Shown: positions 1 through 10,951 of the stretch, in pieces
Position numbering within the stretch: position 1 is the stretch's first letter
How the letters are laid out: every line of letters begins with the position of its first letter
From: Eupeodes corollae
Lineage: Eukaryota > Arthropoda > Insecta > Diptera > Syrphidae
Direction of reading: 5' to 3'
NCBI RefSeq assembly: GCF_945859685.1
Contig: NC_079149.1
Coordinates: 7,041,118 to 7,105,117 of the forward strand
DNA length: 64,000 nt
Program-made: the position numbers and the translations under genes
Notes under the pieces: generated by a model
What the model was told of the DNA's origin: nothing
The model's input: the letters and a program-made list of their open reading frames with translations, nothing else
Database searches by the model: none

Positions 1-365
1 TAAATTATTTGATATTAGCAGTTGCAAATGCTAACTTATAGCAAATTGTAACTGTTTAAAAGACAACCGTGTTCCCAAAGAAGAAATACATTTTTTTACT
101 CGATCAAAGATCAGTAAGTAAATGATGATAGGGGGTGTGAATTTTGATTGCAACTGTAAGAAATAAGAAGAAAGACAAGAAAAATAAAATGTGTTGCGTA
201 ACAGAAAAACAGTTGACAAACCGTGTTGTACTCGTTTTTTACGTGATGACTCGACAATCGAAAGCAATAGTTCGAGTGAGAGCATAGCTTCTAATCTTTT
301 CCCTAAAACACAAAAACAAAAAGCTACACCGCTAAAAAAGAAATAGATTACATTTACCATTGTAA
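1..365. other. gene-less stretch
   Basis: AT-rich sequence. A 109-codon minus-strand open frame (31-360) resembles no family I know and has ordinary AT-rich composition, so I treat it as chance. The stretch lies inside the presumed first intron of the transporter gene that begins at 8496. Confidence 0.5.
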
Positions 366-1314
366 GCCCTTGCCTGCGATCGGACTGGAGTTTCTGAAAG
401 AGCCTACGCTATTATAGCTTCGTGTGGTGACATTGATCGCTCAAAGTTGCGTCGTGAAAGAGCTGAAGTCAGATCGGCCTTACAAGATTCAGATCACAAG
501 AAAATCCTACGCGGTATATATTTTGATTTCAGAAAGGATAAAACATTGGTTACAATCCAAAAGAATGGTAAATTTTATAGAAAAAGAGTAGCAGATGATC
601 ATTATGTCATTTTATCGGAGCCTGGAATTGACTATTTTGGGCATGTCATGTGTGAGTTGGGAACTGCTTAATCCAAATCAGTGAAACTGAGCGAAATAGC
701 TGATGCTGGTTGCGATAGAACAGTAGTGAATACAGGTTTTAAAGGTGGCATTGTTCGTTTGATGGAAGAAGAAATTAATAAACCATTACAGTGGTTTATA
801 TGCCAGTTGCATTGTAATGAATTACCACTGCGATATCTGTTGCTACATTTGGATGGGAAAACTACAGGACCTGAAAGTTTTTCAGGTGCTATTGGAACTC
901 AATTACTAAAACGTGAAAATATGGCAATAGTCCAACTCACCGTCATTTCTACGCAGTTAACTGAAATTACAAAGAACGATTTGAGTACCGACCAGAAATA
1001 TCTCCACAATAATGACCGCTTTCAGCACTGGTATTTTGTATTCCGATTTGGCTAATATTGAACCTGGACCCCTAATCCGTTCTAGATGGCTTACAACAGC
1101 AACTCGAATTCAAAGGATATATGCTACTAAAACGCATCCCCAAGAAAAGCTGGTGATATTAGCCACGTACATAATGAGAGTCTTTGGTCCAAAGTGGTTT
1201 AAGATAAAATGCAATCTCTCCTGTATAAACCGAGTTAAGCACCTGTGGCAAACCATAAGTTTGAGCCGATATTTAGACTTGAATTTGAGGAAAATCATTG
1301 ACAAAGTAATCTAA
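366..1314 (+). pseudogene. broken copy of a multicopy, probably mobile-element-derived protein gene
   Basis: One reading frame can be followed from about 366. It carries a conserved-looking segment with DRTGVSERA near its start, is broken by a stop at 669-671, then resumes in the same frame. The later part has the pattern WFICQLHCNELPLRYLLLHLDG around 792-857. Near 1012-1055 the reading shifts to another frame, which carries RSRWLTTATRIQRIY and a FGPKWFKIK block up to 1314. I recall this block order from repetitive uncharacterised invertebrate proteins, but I cannot name the family or its catalytic chemistry. One stop plus one frameshift and no visible promoter indicate a dead copy. The hairpin-ended repeat begins just downstream at 1379. 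Confidence 0.6.
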
Positions 1315-1378
1315 CGCAATGGATATTTCGGTCACCCAGAAACTAATCTTATTTCTATGCTCGGAGAAGAAAATAAAA

Positions 1379-1860
1379 AAAGAGGCTGGGATGCGACCCA
1401 CATTGATAACTTCCCATCCCGTCTGTCGATTTGTCTTGCTTAAAAGTTTGTCTTTATGTACTCGTATCAATTTTTAAAAATATTGCGTACAATTTTTTAT
1501 TTTTTGTAAAAAAAAAACTGTTAATTCGATTTTTTTCAAAATTTTATCGAATGTTAAAAACAATATTTCTTATAAGATAAAATAAGTTTGAAGCCAATAT
1601 TTAAAATTTTTGAAAAGATATTTGAGTCGAAAATCAATTTTTACCAACTTTTATAATTTTTTTTTAGGTTTTTATTTTTTGTAAAAAAACTGTCAATTCT
1701 ATTTTTTTCAAAATTTGTCATAGTATTGAAAACAATATTTTTTATAAGTAAAAATTAGTTAGAAGCTATTATCTCAAATTTTTGAAAAGATATTTGAGTA
1801 GAAAAACATTTTTTATTAACATTTCCTTCTTTTGATACAAAAAAAAAAAAACAATTTAAT
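1379..1860 (-). repeat. hairpin-ended AT repeat family, copy 1 (reverse, truncated)
   Basis: It begins with the reverse complement of the family's right end (GAGGCTGGGATGCGACCCAC, then a PuGACGG-type segment near 1425). It continues as A/T-rich units with the phrases 'aaaatcaatttttacc' and 'gaaaagatatttgagtcg' seen in the other copies. The end carrying the hairpin is missing, so this is a truncated copy. Confidence 0.75.
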
Positions 1861-4494
1861 ATTTAATTACTAATTAATTTCTTAATAAAAACGTTTATAT
1901 TGATTTGTATCTCTGTTGGGGCACCTCAAAACATTAAGACAGGTAAACAATGTTTTGTACGTTTCATGAACTCACTGAAAGGGAACAAAAAAATGTTCAT
2001 ACGTTATCACTCCACCCTTAATGTATACATATTCTTTTTAAACCAAATATTATTTAGACAATATAAGAACTTATTCAGAAAAAAAATATTCAAATTGTTT
2101 TATTAATTTAAGAAAAATAATGCCTTCAAATCAACAATTTTATTGGGGAGTACCGTTCTGGAGTAATACAAAAATATATTTTTTATATACAAAGAAGCCA
2201 AGAAAAATAAAAAAAACACTACTGGGTAGCACGAACTTGCTCATGTATCCGGACAGTGCCATTTAGTTTCTAAAAACAAAATATTTTTTTAAATTTGTAT
2301 TTGAAATTTATAAAAAACGTTGCATTTTTAGTTTTAAAATACTTTGGTATGCAGGTATTTAGAACTTATTAATATACGTTTAACATTTCAATTTTGTCAA
2401 AAAGTGATAACCTACTCTCAAGATATCAAGTTCCGAAAAATAAAATGTTTAATGTTTTTTTTAAATCCAAAAAACAAACAAAAACATTTTTGATCATCAA
2501 ATAATGTTAAGACAATAAAAGAGCTTGTGCAGAAAACTAAGTCGGTTTGTTTTTAAAGAAATTCCACTTTTCGATTTTTTTTACAAAAAAATGGTTTTGA
2601 ACTACTATTATGTTTAGTCTTAAAAAACCCCCAAAATGATGTAAGAATACGAAACTTGTCATTTTTCATTAAAATCAGTAAGGCAGTTTTATAAAATTTA
2701 AAGTAATGAAAAAGTATTTATTTGACAAATGTCAAAATACGTCTGCTTAAATATTGGTACCGAAACCTATTGTTAATAAACCTTATATTATTTTAAGTTT
2801 TAAGATTTTTAAACGTTTTGCAATAAAAGGATGTTTGCGATCAAAACTATTTTATAAAATGTTAATATTTGTGTTTAACATGAAACCAATATTGTCAATA
2901 TATGTCAAAAAAAAAGAGATAAATTCTTTTGTACCTAATCATGAAATTATCGTAATTTATATTTATTTTTTGAATCCATATGGCCCAAAATATAAATTAA
3001 GAATGAAAACGATGTTATCTTTTAGACATTTAAAATAGAACTCGGAACTGATCAAACAATTTAATATGTGTAATTATGTTAATAGCCAGTAATTATAAAC
3101 GTAATAAATCAAACTCTTTCTCATATCCAATAAAACAATGTGTTATTTTGATTTCTTTTAAATTTTTGGGTGTGTTGTGTACTTAGATGTCATGTCGTAA
3201 AAAAATGATTTCAGGACTATTATTATACCTACCATTAAAAGACTCGTGTGTTGTAGATAAAAATAAAGAAAATAATACTTTTGATTTTTTTTTGTAAAGC
3301 AAGATAATAGAAGTCAATAATTTTTGTATTAAGGATTTATTTAACTAAGAGATCTAAATTTAGACAAAACATTGTAGTTATTTTCTATTGAAGAGAAATG
3401 TCTTGAATAAAATAATCATCAATTATCAAAACAGGAGGACTTTTTAATGTCGTCTATGTGTACTTAACTAAATTTTGAACTATTCAAATGTTTTGTTGTG
3501 AGTTTTTTTGTATAAGAAAATGGAAACAAATAAGAAATAAGTTTATTTCGCATTCCTTTCACTTATTTGAATCTCTGGAGATAAAATGTAGGCATTTTAT
3601 TGTTGAGTTTTTTATTTGAATATATGTCTTCCCAGTTCATTAGACTTCGCCTTCTTTTATCTGTCTCATAAATAGACATACATTTAAAATCAGAATGACT
3701 GCAATAAAATTACATCATTGCGTAATATATTCAAAAAAACAAAGATTAAGAAAAGTGAAACTTCAAATAACCCAGAAACAAAGGTTCTGTACAAAGTGCA
3801 GCACATTCACATTATTTTATAACCCACAATTACATTTTATTGACACTGAATAAAATAGAGTTATTACAGTTGCCAACTGCAGAGGTTTATAACAAGATAA
3901 AATTATACTACTTACAATTAATTCAAAACATATAAGATCTTAAATAGTTTCAATTTTTGAAAAAAAAAGTACAAACATAACTTTCCTTTTATATGCTGCA
4001 GGATTATAAAAATGTTCTTTTATTTTTTAAAGCTGATTTAATTTGATTTGACCAATAAAACATAGTTAATATAAAAACAAAATGTTTAAATCATATTTTA
4101 GACTCTCAGAAGTATAGCCTTAAGAAGGAAAAATCGTACATGCATTTTTTATGACAAAACTAGCATTTTCTGAATTGAATGCTTCAAAATTTGTAGATAC
4201 AACTGTTTCAAAAATGTTTTATGTTCCAAACAACTTATTTAAATTATTTTTGGTTTTCTTATAAATAAATCCAAAAAAAAATTGCTGTACACAGTTGTTT
4301 ACTTTATCATTTAATGAAACCCTTTCTGCACAATTTGGAGAAATAGTCTTCTAAATTTCTACAATTTTTTTTTCAATTTTCCAGTTTATGAAACATAATT
4401 TACCAAAAGAATCTTATTGATGAAGCAAAAGTAAAAATGATATATTTCTTTTGCAAAAAAATAAAAAAAAATATATTAGTATTAGGTTTCTTAC
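1861..4494. other. gene-less AT-rich stretch
   Basis: No open frame resembles a known protein; the longest (1900-2106 and 2754-3038, plus strand) have only low-complexity AT-driven composition. I see no clear repeat, promoter or RNA gene. Presumed intron of the gene whose first coding exon is at 8332-8496, or intergenic DNA. Confidence 0.45.
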
Positions 4495-5149
4495 ACCAAA
4501 CCCAAAATCCGGTTTTCGTGGAATTATAAACAAATAGTTTTATATAAAACATACTAAAAATTAAACAAACTAACCTTTCGAAACATTCAATGCTTAACTA
4601 AATGTAAACAAAACAGCTCTGATGCCTACTGTCAAAATAAATATTTTACTTTGATATTTTGAAACTTTGTTTAAAAAAGACCACAACTGAAGTTTTAATT
4701 TAAATAAAATAGTATAATTAATTACTTACTGTGGTAAGTAGTTAATATCATTTATAAAGATTTCGTATAATAAGAATTAATGTTTTTGTTATTTCTTATT
4801 TACAGAACATGGACGAGAAAAGAAAAAAATAAGAAAAGAAAACTGTGAGGTAACGAGAACGGGGAGGACGGTTTCTATGTTGAAACAATTTGTGAAAGAC
4901 ACAAAATTGTTTAGCAAAAATAATTCGAAAATACAACATATTGTGTTCAACTTTCTTTTTATATATTAAAATCATTTTTAATTGATCAGAATGCATTATA
5001 TTTTCACAAATAATAACAAATAAACTTTTATTTACAAATCGATGACAGTCCATGTTGAAAAATTTAAATGTCAAACGTGTAAGTATTCAGCGTAAACGAT
5101 TCTCAGGTTTCCGGTTAATTTTTGACGAAAACTCGGTTTTGGGTTTGGT
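4495..5149. mobile_element. candidate MITE with about 25-base terminal inverted repeats
   Basis: The left end (4495-4519) reads ACCAAACCCAAAATCCGGTT and onward. The right end (5125-5149) is its inverted counterpart with a few mismatches. The element is about 655 bases and has no convincing coding content; a 92-codon minus-strand frame inside resembles nothing known. I could not identify a convincing target-site duplication, so the exact boundaries and even the element status are uncertain. Confidence 0.45.
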
Positions 5150-6036
5150 ACAAAAGTTTTGTTTAAGGTCAATTATGTCTTCTTTATATCTGAAATAATT
5201 ACAATTGGAAGAAGAAATAAGTAAAACATTTAACAGAGTTGTCTTGGAGCTAATAGGCTACAAATACACCATTAAACTAACCTTATGATTTTGGAAGAAA
5301 TTATTGAAGGTGATTTCAATATCAATATGACATTCCTACCGTTCTTAAATCCAAACGATCATTACTGGTAAATTAGATATTAACTTTAAAAATGTTTCGT
5401 TTCAAAAGTTAGTAGATTTAATGAAGATTGGCAATTTAGGCATAACGACGCTAGCAGCGCTGATTGCGTGCAAATCAAAATTAAATTTTCAAAACAGTTT
5501 ACCGCACTTATTTTATAATACAAAAGGAACTATTTTTAAGTGATAAATTGTTAGGTCATTTTATACACAATTTAATTTTAAGTTGATCATTCTAAGTCCA
5601 ATGTAATTTGTCTGGTAGTTCTTCTTATGCGTTATTGAATTCTGGTTCTTAAAAGTTGATTTTAAAAGTTGGCAAAAACTGGAAATTTTTCAGAACAATT
5701 ACAGAAACTGGTATAAGTGTTCAATTCCTGGTGAAAACAAAAGAAGTTATTATTTCAAAATCTATTTCCATTTTCGAATGAACTTTTCCTTGATATAAAC
5801 ATTTGAAGAAGAAGAATATTTTCGCTTATTTAAACTATGTTTGAATACCCTCTTACAGCCTTAACCATTAGATCGATTGTTTTTAAACTTGGAAATTAAG
5901 GTTTTAAGCAGATTTGAATTGAACATTTATTAATATTCTAAACGCCAAACATAACAACATTTTTTTGTAAAAATTTGGAAAAAACGTAACGTGATTTTCT
6001 TAATTTAACTTCACCGTTGACAACAGAACCGTTGTT
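5150..6036. other. gene-less stretch
   Basis: AT-rich sequence between the candidate MITE and the second hairpin-ended repeat. Nothing recognisable seen on either strand. Confidence 0.4.
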
Positions 6037-7420
6037 AACTTCCTATAGAAAGTTATTGTAATGGGTCCGATTTGACGAATTGAAAATTTTTACATTTCTC
6101 GACGTTTCAAGGTACGTAAAGTCGAAATAAAAGATTTTTTTAGAAAGATGTCTATGCGTGCGTGTGTACGTAAGTACGTTCGCGACGTATTTTTCGTCGT
6201 CCATAGCTCAATTTTTGTTATACGGATAATAATGTAGAAAGATGCAGAAAGGACCATAGCAATTTAAAAAAAGGTGAAAACGTGAGACTTAAATTTTATA
6301 TTATATATTGTAACGTGATATCAAACAAATATATTTATGTAACAAATACATTTAACGTTTTTTTTTATAAATAAAAAAAGTGTAAGTTGTCACCTCGAAC
6401 ATTAAAAAAAAAAATTATTTTATCTGCAAAACAATTTTGTGCAACGAAAAATAACGTTTTTAACATATCTTGGAAAATTTTAAGAAAAATGGAGTTGACA
6501 GTTTATTTTTATAAGAAATTAAAACCTAAAAAAACATTGCTTAAAGTTGGTAACAATTGAATTTCGACTCAAGGATCTTTTCAAAACTTTGAGATTATGG
6601 CTTACAACTAATCTTTACTTATAAAAACATTTTTCAACTTTCGGTAAAATTTTGAGAAAATCGAATTGACAATTTTTGCAAATAAAAAAATAACTAAACA
6701 CAAATTTATAAAAGTTAGAAAACCTAAAAAAGCATTAGATCAAGTCCGTAAAAATAGATTTTCGACTCAATTACCTTTTTAAAAATTAAAAATATTAGCT
6801 TCAAATTAATTTTATCTTATAAGAAATATTGTTTTAGGCATTCAATACAATTTTGAGAAAAATCGAATTGACATTTTTTTATAAAAATAAAAACTTGAAA
6901 AAAAAACATTACTTAAAATTCGTAAAAATTGAATTTTGACTCAAATATCTTTTCAAAAATTTAAGATATAGGATTAAATTAATTTTATTTTATAAAAAAT
7001 GTTCTTTTCAACATTTTTCAGTAATTTCTTTTTATAAAAATCTAACATACAATTTGTTCATACAAAATTAAAATCTACAAAAAATATTACGCAAACGTAT
7101 TGAAAATTAATGTTCGGTTCTCTTTTCTTTCTTTCAATAGAATTTATTGACTTCATAATAATTTCATTAATCCAATTTTTATTTTTTGATAAAAGAAATA
7201 AAAACTTTTGAGAAGTGCTATTAAAATTGGTAAAAATCGGCTAACGACTAAAAATCTCGTTCACAAAAATTGATTTTGAAATCAAAAATATTGTTGGTTA
7301 TTTTATTTTTTTTTAGAATAGTAATAGTAACTTTTTTTTAACAAAACACGAAAACTCAGAAAGCTTCTAAGCGAGACAGACGGGATGGGAAGTTATCAGT
7401 GTTGGTCGCATCCCAGCCTT
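6037..7420 (+). repeat. hairpin-ended AT repeat family, copy 2 (about 1.4 kb, near full length)
   Basis: It starts with a decayed hairpin (AACTTCCTATAGAAAGTT), then the shared segment 'attgtaatgggtccgattt'. A run of alternating CG-rich 'cgtgcgtgtgtacg' sequence follows near 6155-6190. Several degenerate units of about 155-175 bases come next, each with 'aaatcgaattgaca' and 'ttttcgactcaa'. The copy ends with GACAGACGGGATGGGAAG and TGGTCGCATCCCAGCC at about 7420. No protein-coding potential is visible, so this would be a non-autonomous element or satellite-like repeat. Confidence 0.8.
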
Positions 7421-8331
7421 CTTATTTTTTTAACTTTTCTCAGAAACTAATGAACTGATAACTTATAATAATATTTGATAATAAAAAAAGGACATTTTTT
7501 TTGGAATTAAATAAAAACATTATTTTTTGATTCGAAATTAGATATCTCAAAAACGAGTCAAAATACCAAAAATGTTTTCTAAAACCATATTTATATAAGC
7601 ATAAAAATTATTTTAATTAAAAGTCACTCTGTCGCTTTTCGATTAAGTAAATGGCACTTAAATTTTTGAAAATATAATTATTTTCCAAGGATATTTTTGA
7701 ATCTTAAAATGAACGTACTATTTTTAAAGATACTCTATTGAAAGAGGAGCATTTAATTGTTTTTAAATTTCCTGATCTAAAAGTCGTATATTGTTTTTCT
7801 TATGGGTCGTAGGGGAACCGTAAACTGAGATTAATAAATACTTTTCTATTTTTCTTCAATAAACTTTAATAAGATAAAATACAGTCGTTTTAACAGTTAT
7901 TATTTTTCGTATGAAGAAAAGAAGAATTTTGCATTTGAACATTAACTTTAGCAAAAACAATGTTTATCATGTTAATCATTTAATTAAAATCGAAATTATA
8001 AACAACTGTTTTTTATCTTACTATTGATTTAACTTGTAGAAACTACCACAATAAATTGCTATAATATAAAATTTAAACTTTTAAATGCGATAAAAGGATA
8101 ACGTGTGTATTGTATGTCACAAAAAAAATATCGAACTATTTGAGATTTGAAAACTTTTTCAAATTACTTAATTTATCAACAAGAGTTATGAACAATTTCT
8201 TTCACAAATTATAATGCACGTGGTTTAATATTAATTATTAATAATTATAACAATTTCTATTTTAATTCTAGGCAAAAGAAATAACCTTTAAAACAATTTA
8301 AATGTTTATTTGTTCAAGTCAAGACACTCAC
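7421..8331. other. presumed intron 1 sequence, no gene
   Basis: AT-rich sequence immediately 3' (in minus-strand sense) of the donor site at 8331. I searched for the expected second transporter exon (about 136 bases, ending in codons for SW-F-G before a GT donor) and did not see it here. Confidence 0.5.
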
Positions 8332-8496
8332 CTGTCTTAGAACAGCCTTTTTCCGTTCACCCAGTGGTTTATCTTGTTCCTTTGACGCCGCCACCGACAA
8401 CCGCGACGACGGGGGTAGTCCAATACCTGAGCATATATCAGGCTTTGATTTTCCATTCTGCAAGACTTCCGATTCGTCCTCACGATACGAAGGCAT
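8332..8496 (-). CDS. first coding exon of a sixth Tret1-like sugar transporter (partial gene)
   Basis: The exon encodes a 55-residue cytosolic N-terminus ending PLGERKKAVLRQ. This matches the last residues of exon 1 in the five complete neighbours (PLGEQSKAIFRQ, PLGDRRKAVLRQ, PLGDQNKAVLRQ and similar). A strong GTGAGT donor begins at 8331, in the phase 0 used by all the others. I chose the methionine at 8496 because the following residues then align with the family start; an in-frame methionine at 8511 would add five residues. Exons 2-5 (membrane segments, GRK, PETKG) are not found in 1-8331, although intact exons 3 and 5 would be obvious. Either intron 1 exceeds 8.3 kb and the gene continues beyond the left edge, or the copy is a remnant. 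Family assignment is secure; whether the gene is functional is not decided by this window. Confidence 0.75.
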
Positions 8497-8607
8497 TCTT
8501 TTGTCAATCAATATTATTTTAAATAATAATTTTGTGTGTTGTTGTTTTGTTTTTGTTTTTAATCAAAATTTCACTTTTTATGGAATATATTTCTCTTGAA
8601 CAGAACA
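8497..8607 (-). other. probable 5' untranslated part of the same exon, with splice acceptor
   Basis: Reading the minus strand, a pyrimidine-rich run (TGTTGTGTTGTTTCTTCAG) ends at 8608. This is a good acceptor just upstream of the start codon, with a possible branch point (AACTGAT) before it. The exon would then run 8607-8332 and be preceded by a non-coding first exon. This is inference; no transcript is available. Confidence 0.45.
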
Positions 8608-10330
8608 CTGAAGAAACAACACAACACACTCAATCAAATCAGTTATGCGATCGATAAAATATAAATTTATTCAAGAAGAACCACTTTGAGGCAATTAATC
8701 TCTGCTAAGGAGAATGCTTCCTCGAACACACAATTTCAATTTAAACTTCAATTTGACCCCGAATTGAGAACTTATGCGAAGTCTTAGCGCACGATCACAA
8801 AATTGGAATATGTCGAGAATAGTAATTATTATTAATGATTAAATGATATTTTATTTACATATACATATTTTTAAGTACATGAAACAACATTTCAAAACAC
8901 TCAATTTAAAATGACAGGATTGAAATAAAATTAAGATTTTTTTGAGTACTGAAAAAAAAAACCTAATGAAGCACGAAAATATTTGTATATTTTTATTTTC
9001 TTTTTTAAAACTTTAGAAAAAAAATAAACAAAATTGCACAACTAATGTGAGAGAATTCTCAAGGCCAAATCACCGGCGACGAAGGCAACGACGACTAAGC
9101 GAGACGGTGGGAACGTCAGCTGGCAGCAGGAGCGTTGACAGCAAAAAGACCAAAAGACTGAAAAAGTCAGTGTGTCAAAGCAATAATTTGCCTCTATACA
9201 AAATGTTGCTATGTTTGTTAACTTAACTATGCCGACTCGCTATCGCTAGGCTAGGCTGTAGGCTACACAACCGATTGTAACGTTCTAGCGGCGACTTGCA
9301 ATCCGAATGGCACTTCCAATTCAAGTGGAGTAAGCTTTATTGATTGGCAAAGTCTAAAAAATGACATGCAATATGCAATAGGTACGGAACGTGCCTAAAG
9401 TGGCTTTGGTGGTTCACTTTTGCTTTGTGTTGTTGTTGTTGCCTTTGTTGTTAACAAGCTGTAACTCACTGGAACTGCAACTAAATGTCTTGCGTAACTT
9501 TTTATTTATTCTTATTCTTTTTTAATTTTATTTTATTGTTGTTGGTTTTTATTAGTTTATTTCAAGGAAATCTCGAGGAGCGAGCTTCTGGGTTCAATAA
9601 TTTGTTGAATGATCACAGGTTTTTTTTTAAAGTTTAAGTTTGTACAGTTCTTACGAGTTGAGACCGAGAACAGAGCAAGCAAGGAAAGGAACTGATCTTA
9701 CCAGCCGATCGCAAAGTACTAAATCATTTACAAGAAAAACACAGCGAAAAAGACTGCCAAAATTTTCTATATTAATTTGAACTTAACTCATAAGAGTCAT
9801 AAGAGTCACCCTCATCCTCACCCTTGCCGCGGCAGTAACGTCACGACTTACGACACGAGTCTTATTTTGAGAGATCCGACTGCAAAAAGTGAATTCCTTC
9901 TTGTTTCCTTTTTTAGCTCAAAAATTAAGAGAATTGCTTTTTTGGGCGAAATTTTTAAAAAATTCTTACCAAAGCAGATTTTAGCGGAATTTATGGCGAA
10001 AAATTGACTAAAGAGTCAAGAAAGAGAAATATGGTTTGGGAATTTAAGTTCAGAAAATGTGCTCTTGCTTAGCCAGCCATCATATGGTTGGTAGACACAA
10101 CAACACAATATTTATGTATAGTATACAAGTTCGACGAAGCATGTTGGCACAGTCACCTCGTTTCGAAGCAACTGCCAAGAAATTGAGAGATAGTGGCAGT
10201 CGATTGTTTTTTGATTATTTTTCTTTTTTATGTTTTGAGGAAGGAATTAGATTTGTTTTTTTTTTTTTTATTGACAGACGGAATACGTCGTAACGATAGA
10301 TTACGACGCGAGACGCGATGACCGATGATG
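8608..10330 (-). promoter_or_regulatory. possible promoter and non-coding first exon of the partial transporter gene
   Basis: This stretch is less AT-rich and more complex than its surroundings, with CG-containing blocks at 9061-9130, 9661-9710, 9820-9870 and 10290-10330. On the minus strand a consensus donor (CTG then GTAAGA) lies at 9702/9701 and could pair with the acceptor at 8608. An ACGTCA (CRE half-site-like) sits at 9838-9843, with two AAGAGTCA copies at about 9791-9808. Small open frames on the plus strand (9777-10007, 10057-10293) look non-coding. I cannot place a transcription start. Confidence 0.3.
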
Positions 10331-10689
10331 ACACTTGAAAAATGAAGTTCATTATCATGGCTGTTATCAATGAGCATGAATGAAAAGCGTGAGTAGGTTA
10401 AATACAAATAATATTATTGGTTCATGGTCAAGTGCGGTGAGTTGCCGGTAGAGATTGCATAATTCTACGCAATTTAATATGGTTAGTGTTTATTTTCGTT
10501 TTTTGTTAAGTCATGTTGAAAACGCTTTTTTGTGTAGAGTTTTCGGGGGAACTAGACATTTTTTCAATATAAGATTTGGTCGCAAGTGTAAGAGGTGATT
10601 TTCTTGTGTATGTATGGAAACTTTAAATTTGGCAAAAATTTAATTTTCATTTAAAAAAATTGTATAAGTAGGGGAATTTGTTTGTTTTT
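10331..10689. other. gene-less stretch
   Basis: Nothing recognisable. A 'taagtagggga' at about 10667 could be the decayed left end of the neighbouring MITE. Confidence 0.35.
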
Positions 10690-10951
10690 GAGTTTGTTGT
10701 TGAGTTATAGAATTTGATTCAATAAAATAAATACTTTATTTCTTTTTCGATGATGAAATCGTTTTCAATGAACAGCTGATGTTTGATTTTATTATAGTTT
10801 GGAAGATTATATTGTTAGTTTTACATTCAATGATCAACTTTAATCTCAATTACTGATTGATTACGAAATTTTGTTCAATGATAGCTACCAACCTGTTAAC
10901 AAAAATTGGTTTCAATAATGAAAACCAATGATAGCTATTACTGGCCCCTAA
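10690..10951. mobile_element. MITE copy, left end unclear
   Basis: The right end reads GAAAACCAATGATAGCTATT then CTGGCCCCTAA (to 10951). This is the same terminus as the element at 16578-17021. Internal phrases are shared as well: 'aacagctg' near 10772, 'caactttaa.ctcaa' near 10834, and 'caatgatagctac'. It interrupts the transposase-like pseudogene on the minus strand: coding similarity stops where this terminus begins. Confidence 0.6.

Noticed and set aside
1..8331. Search for transporter exons 2-5 of the partial gene
   Set aside because: No minus-strand frame with GRK, QQFSG or PETKG signatures was found.
9777..10293. Two plus-strand open frames in a more GC-rich stretch
   Set aside because: No conserved motif or splice context; position and signals fit a 5' regulatory region of the minus-strand gene better.
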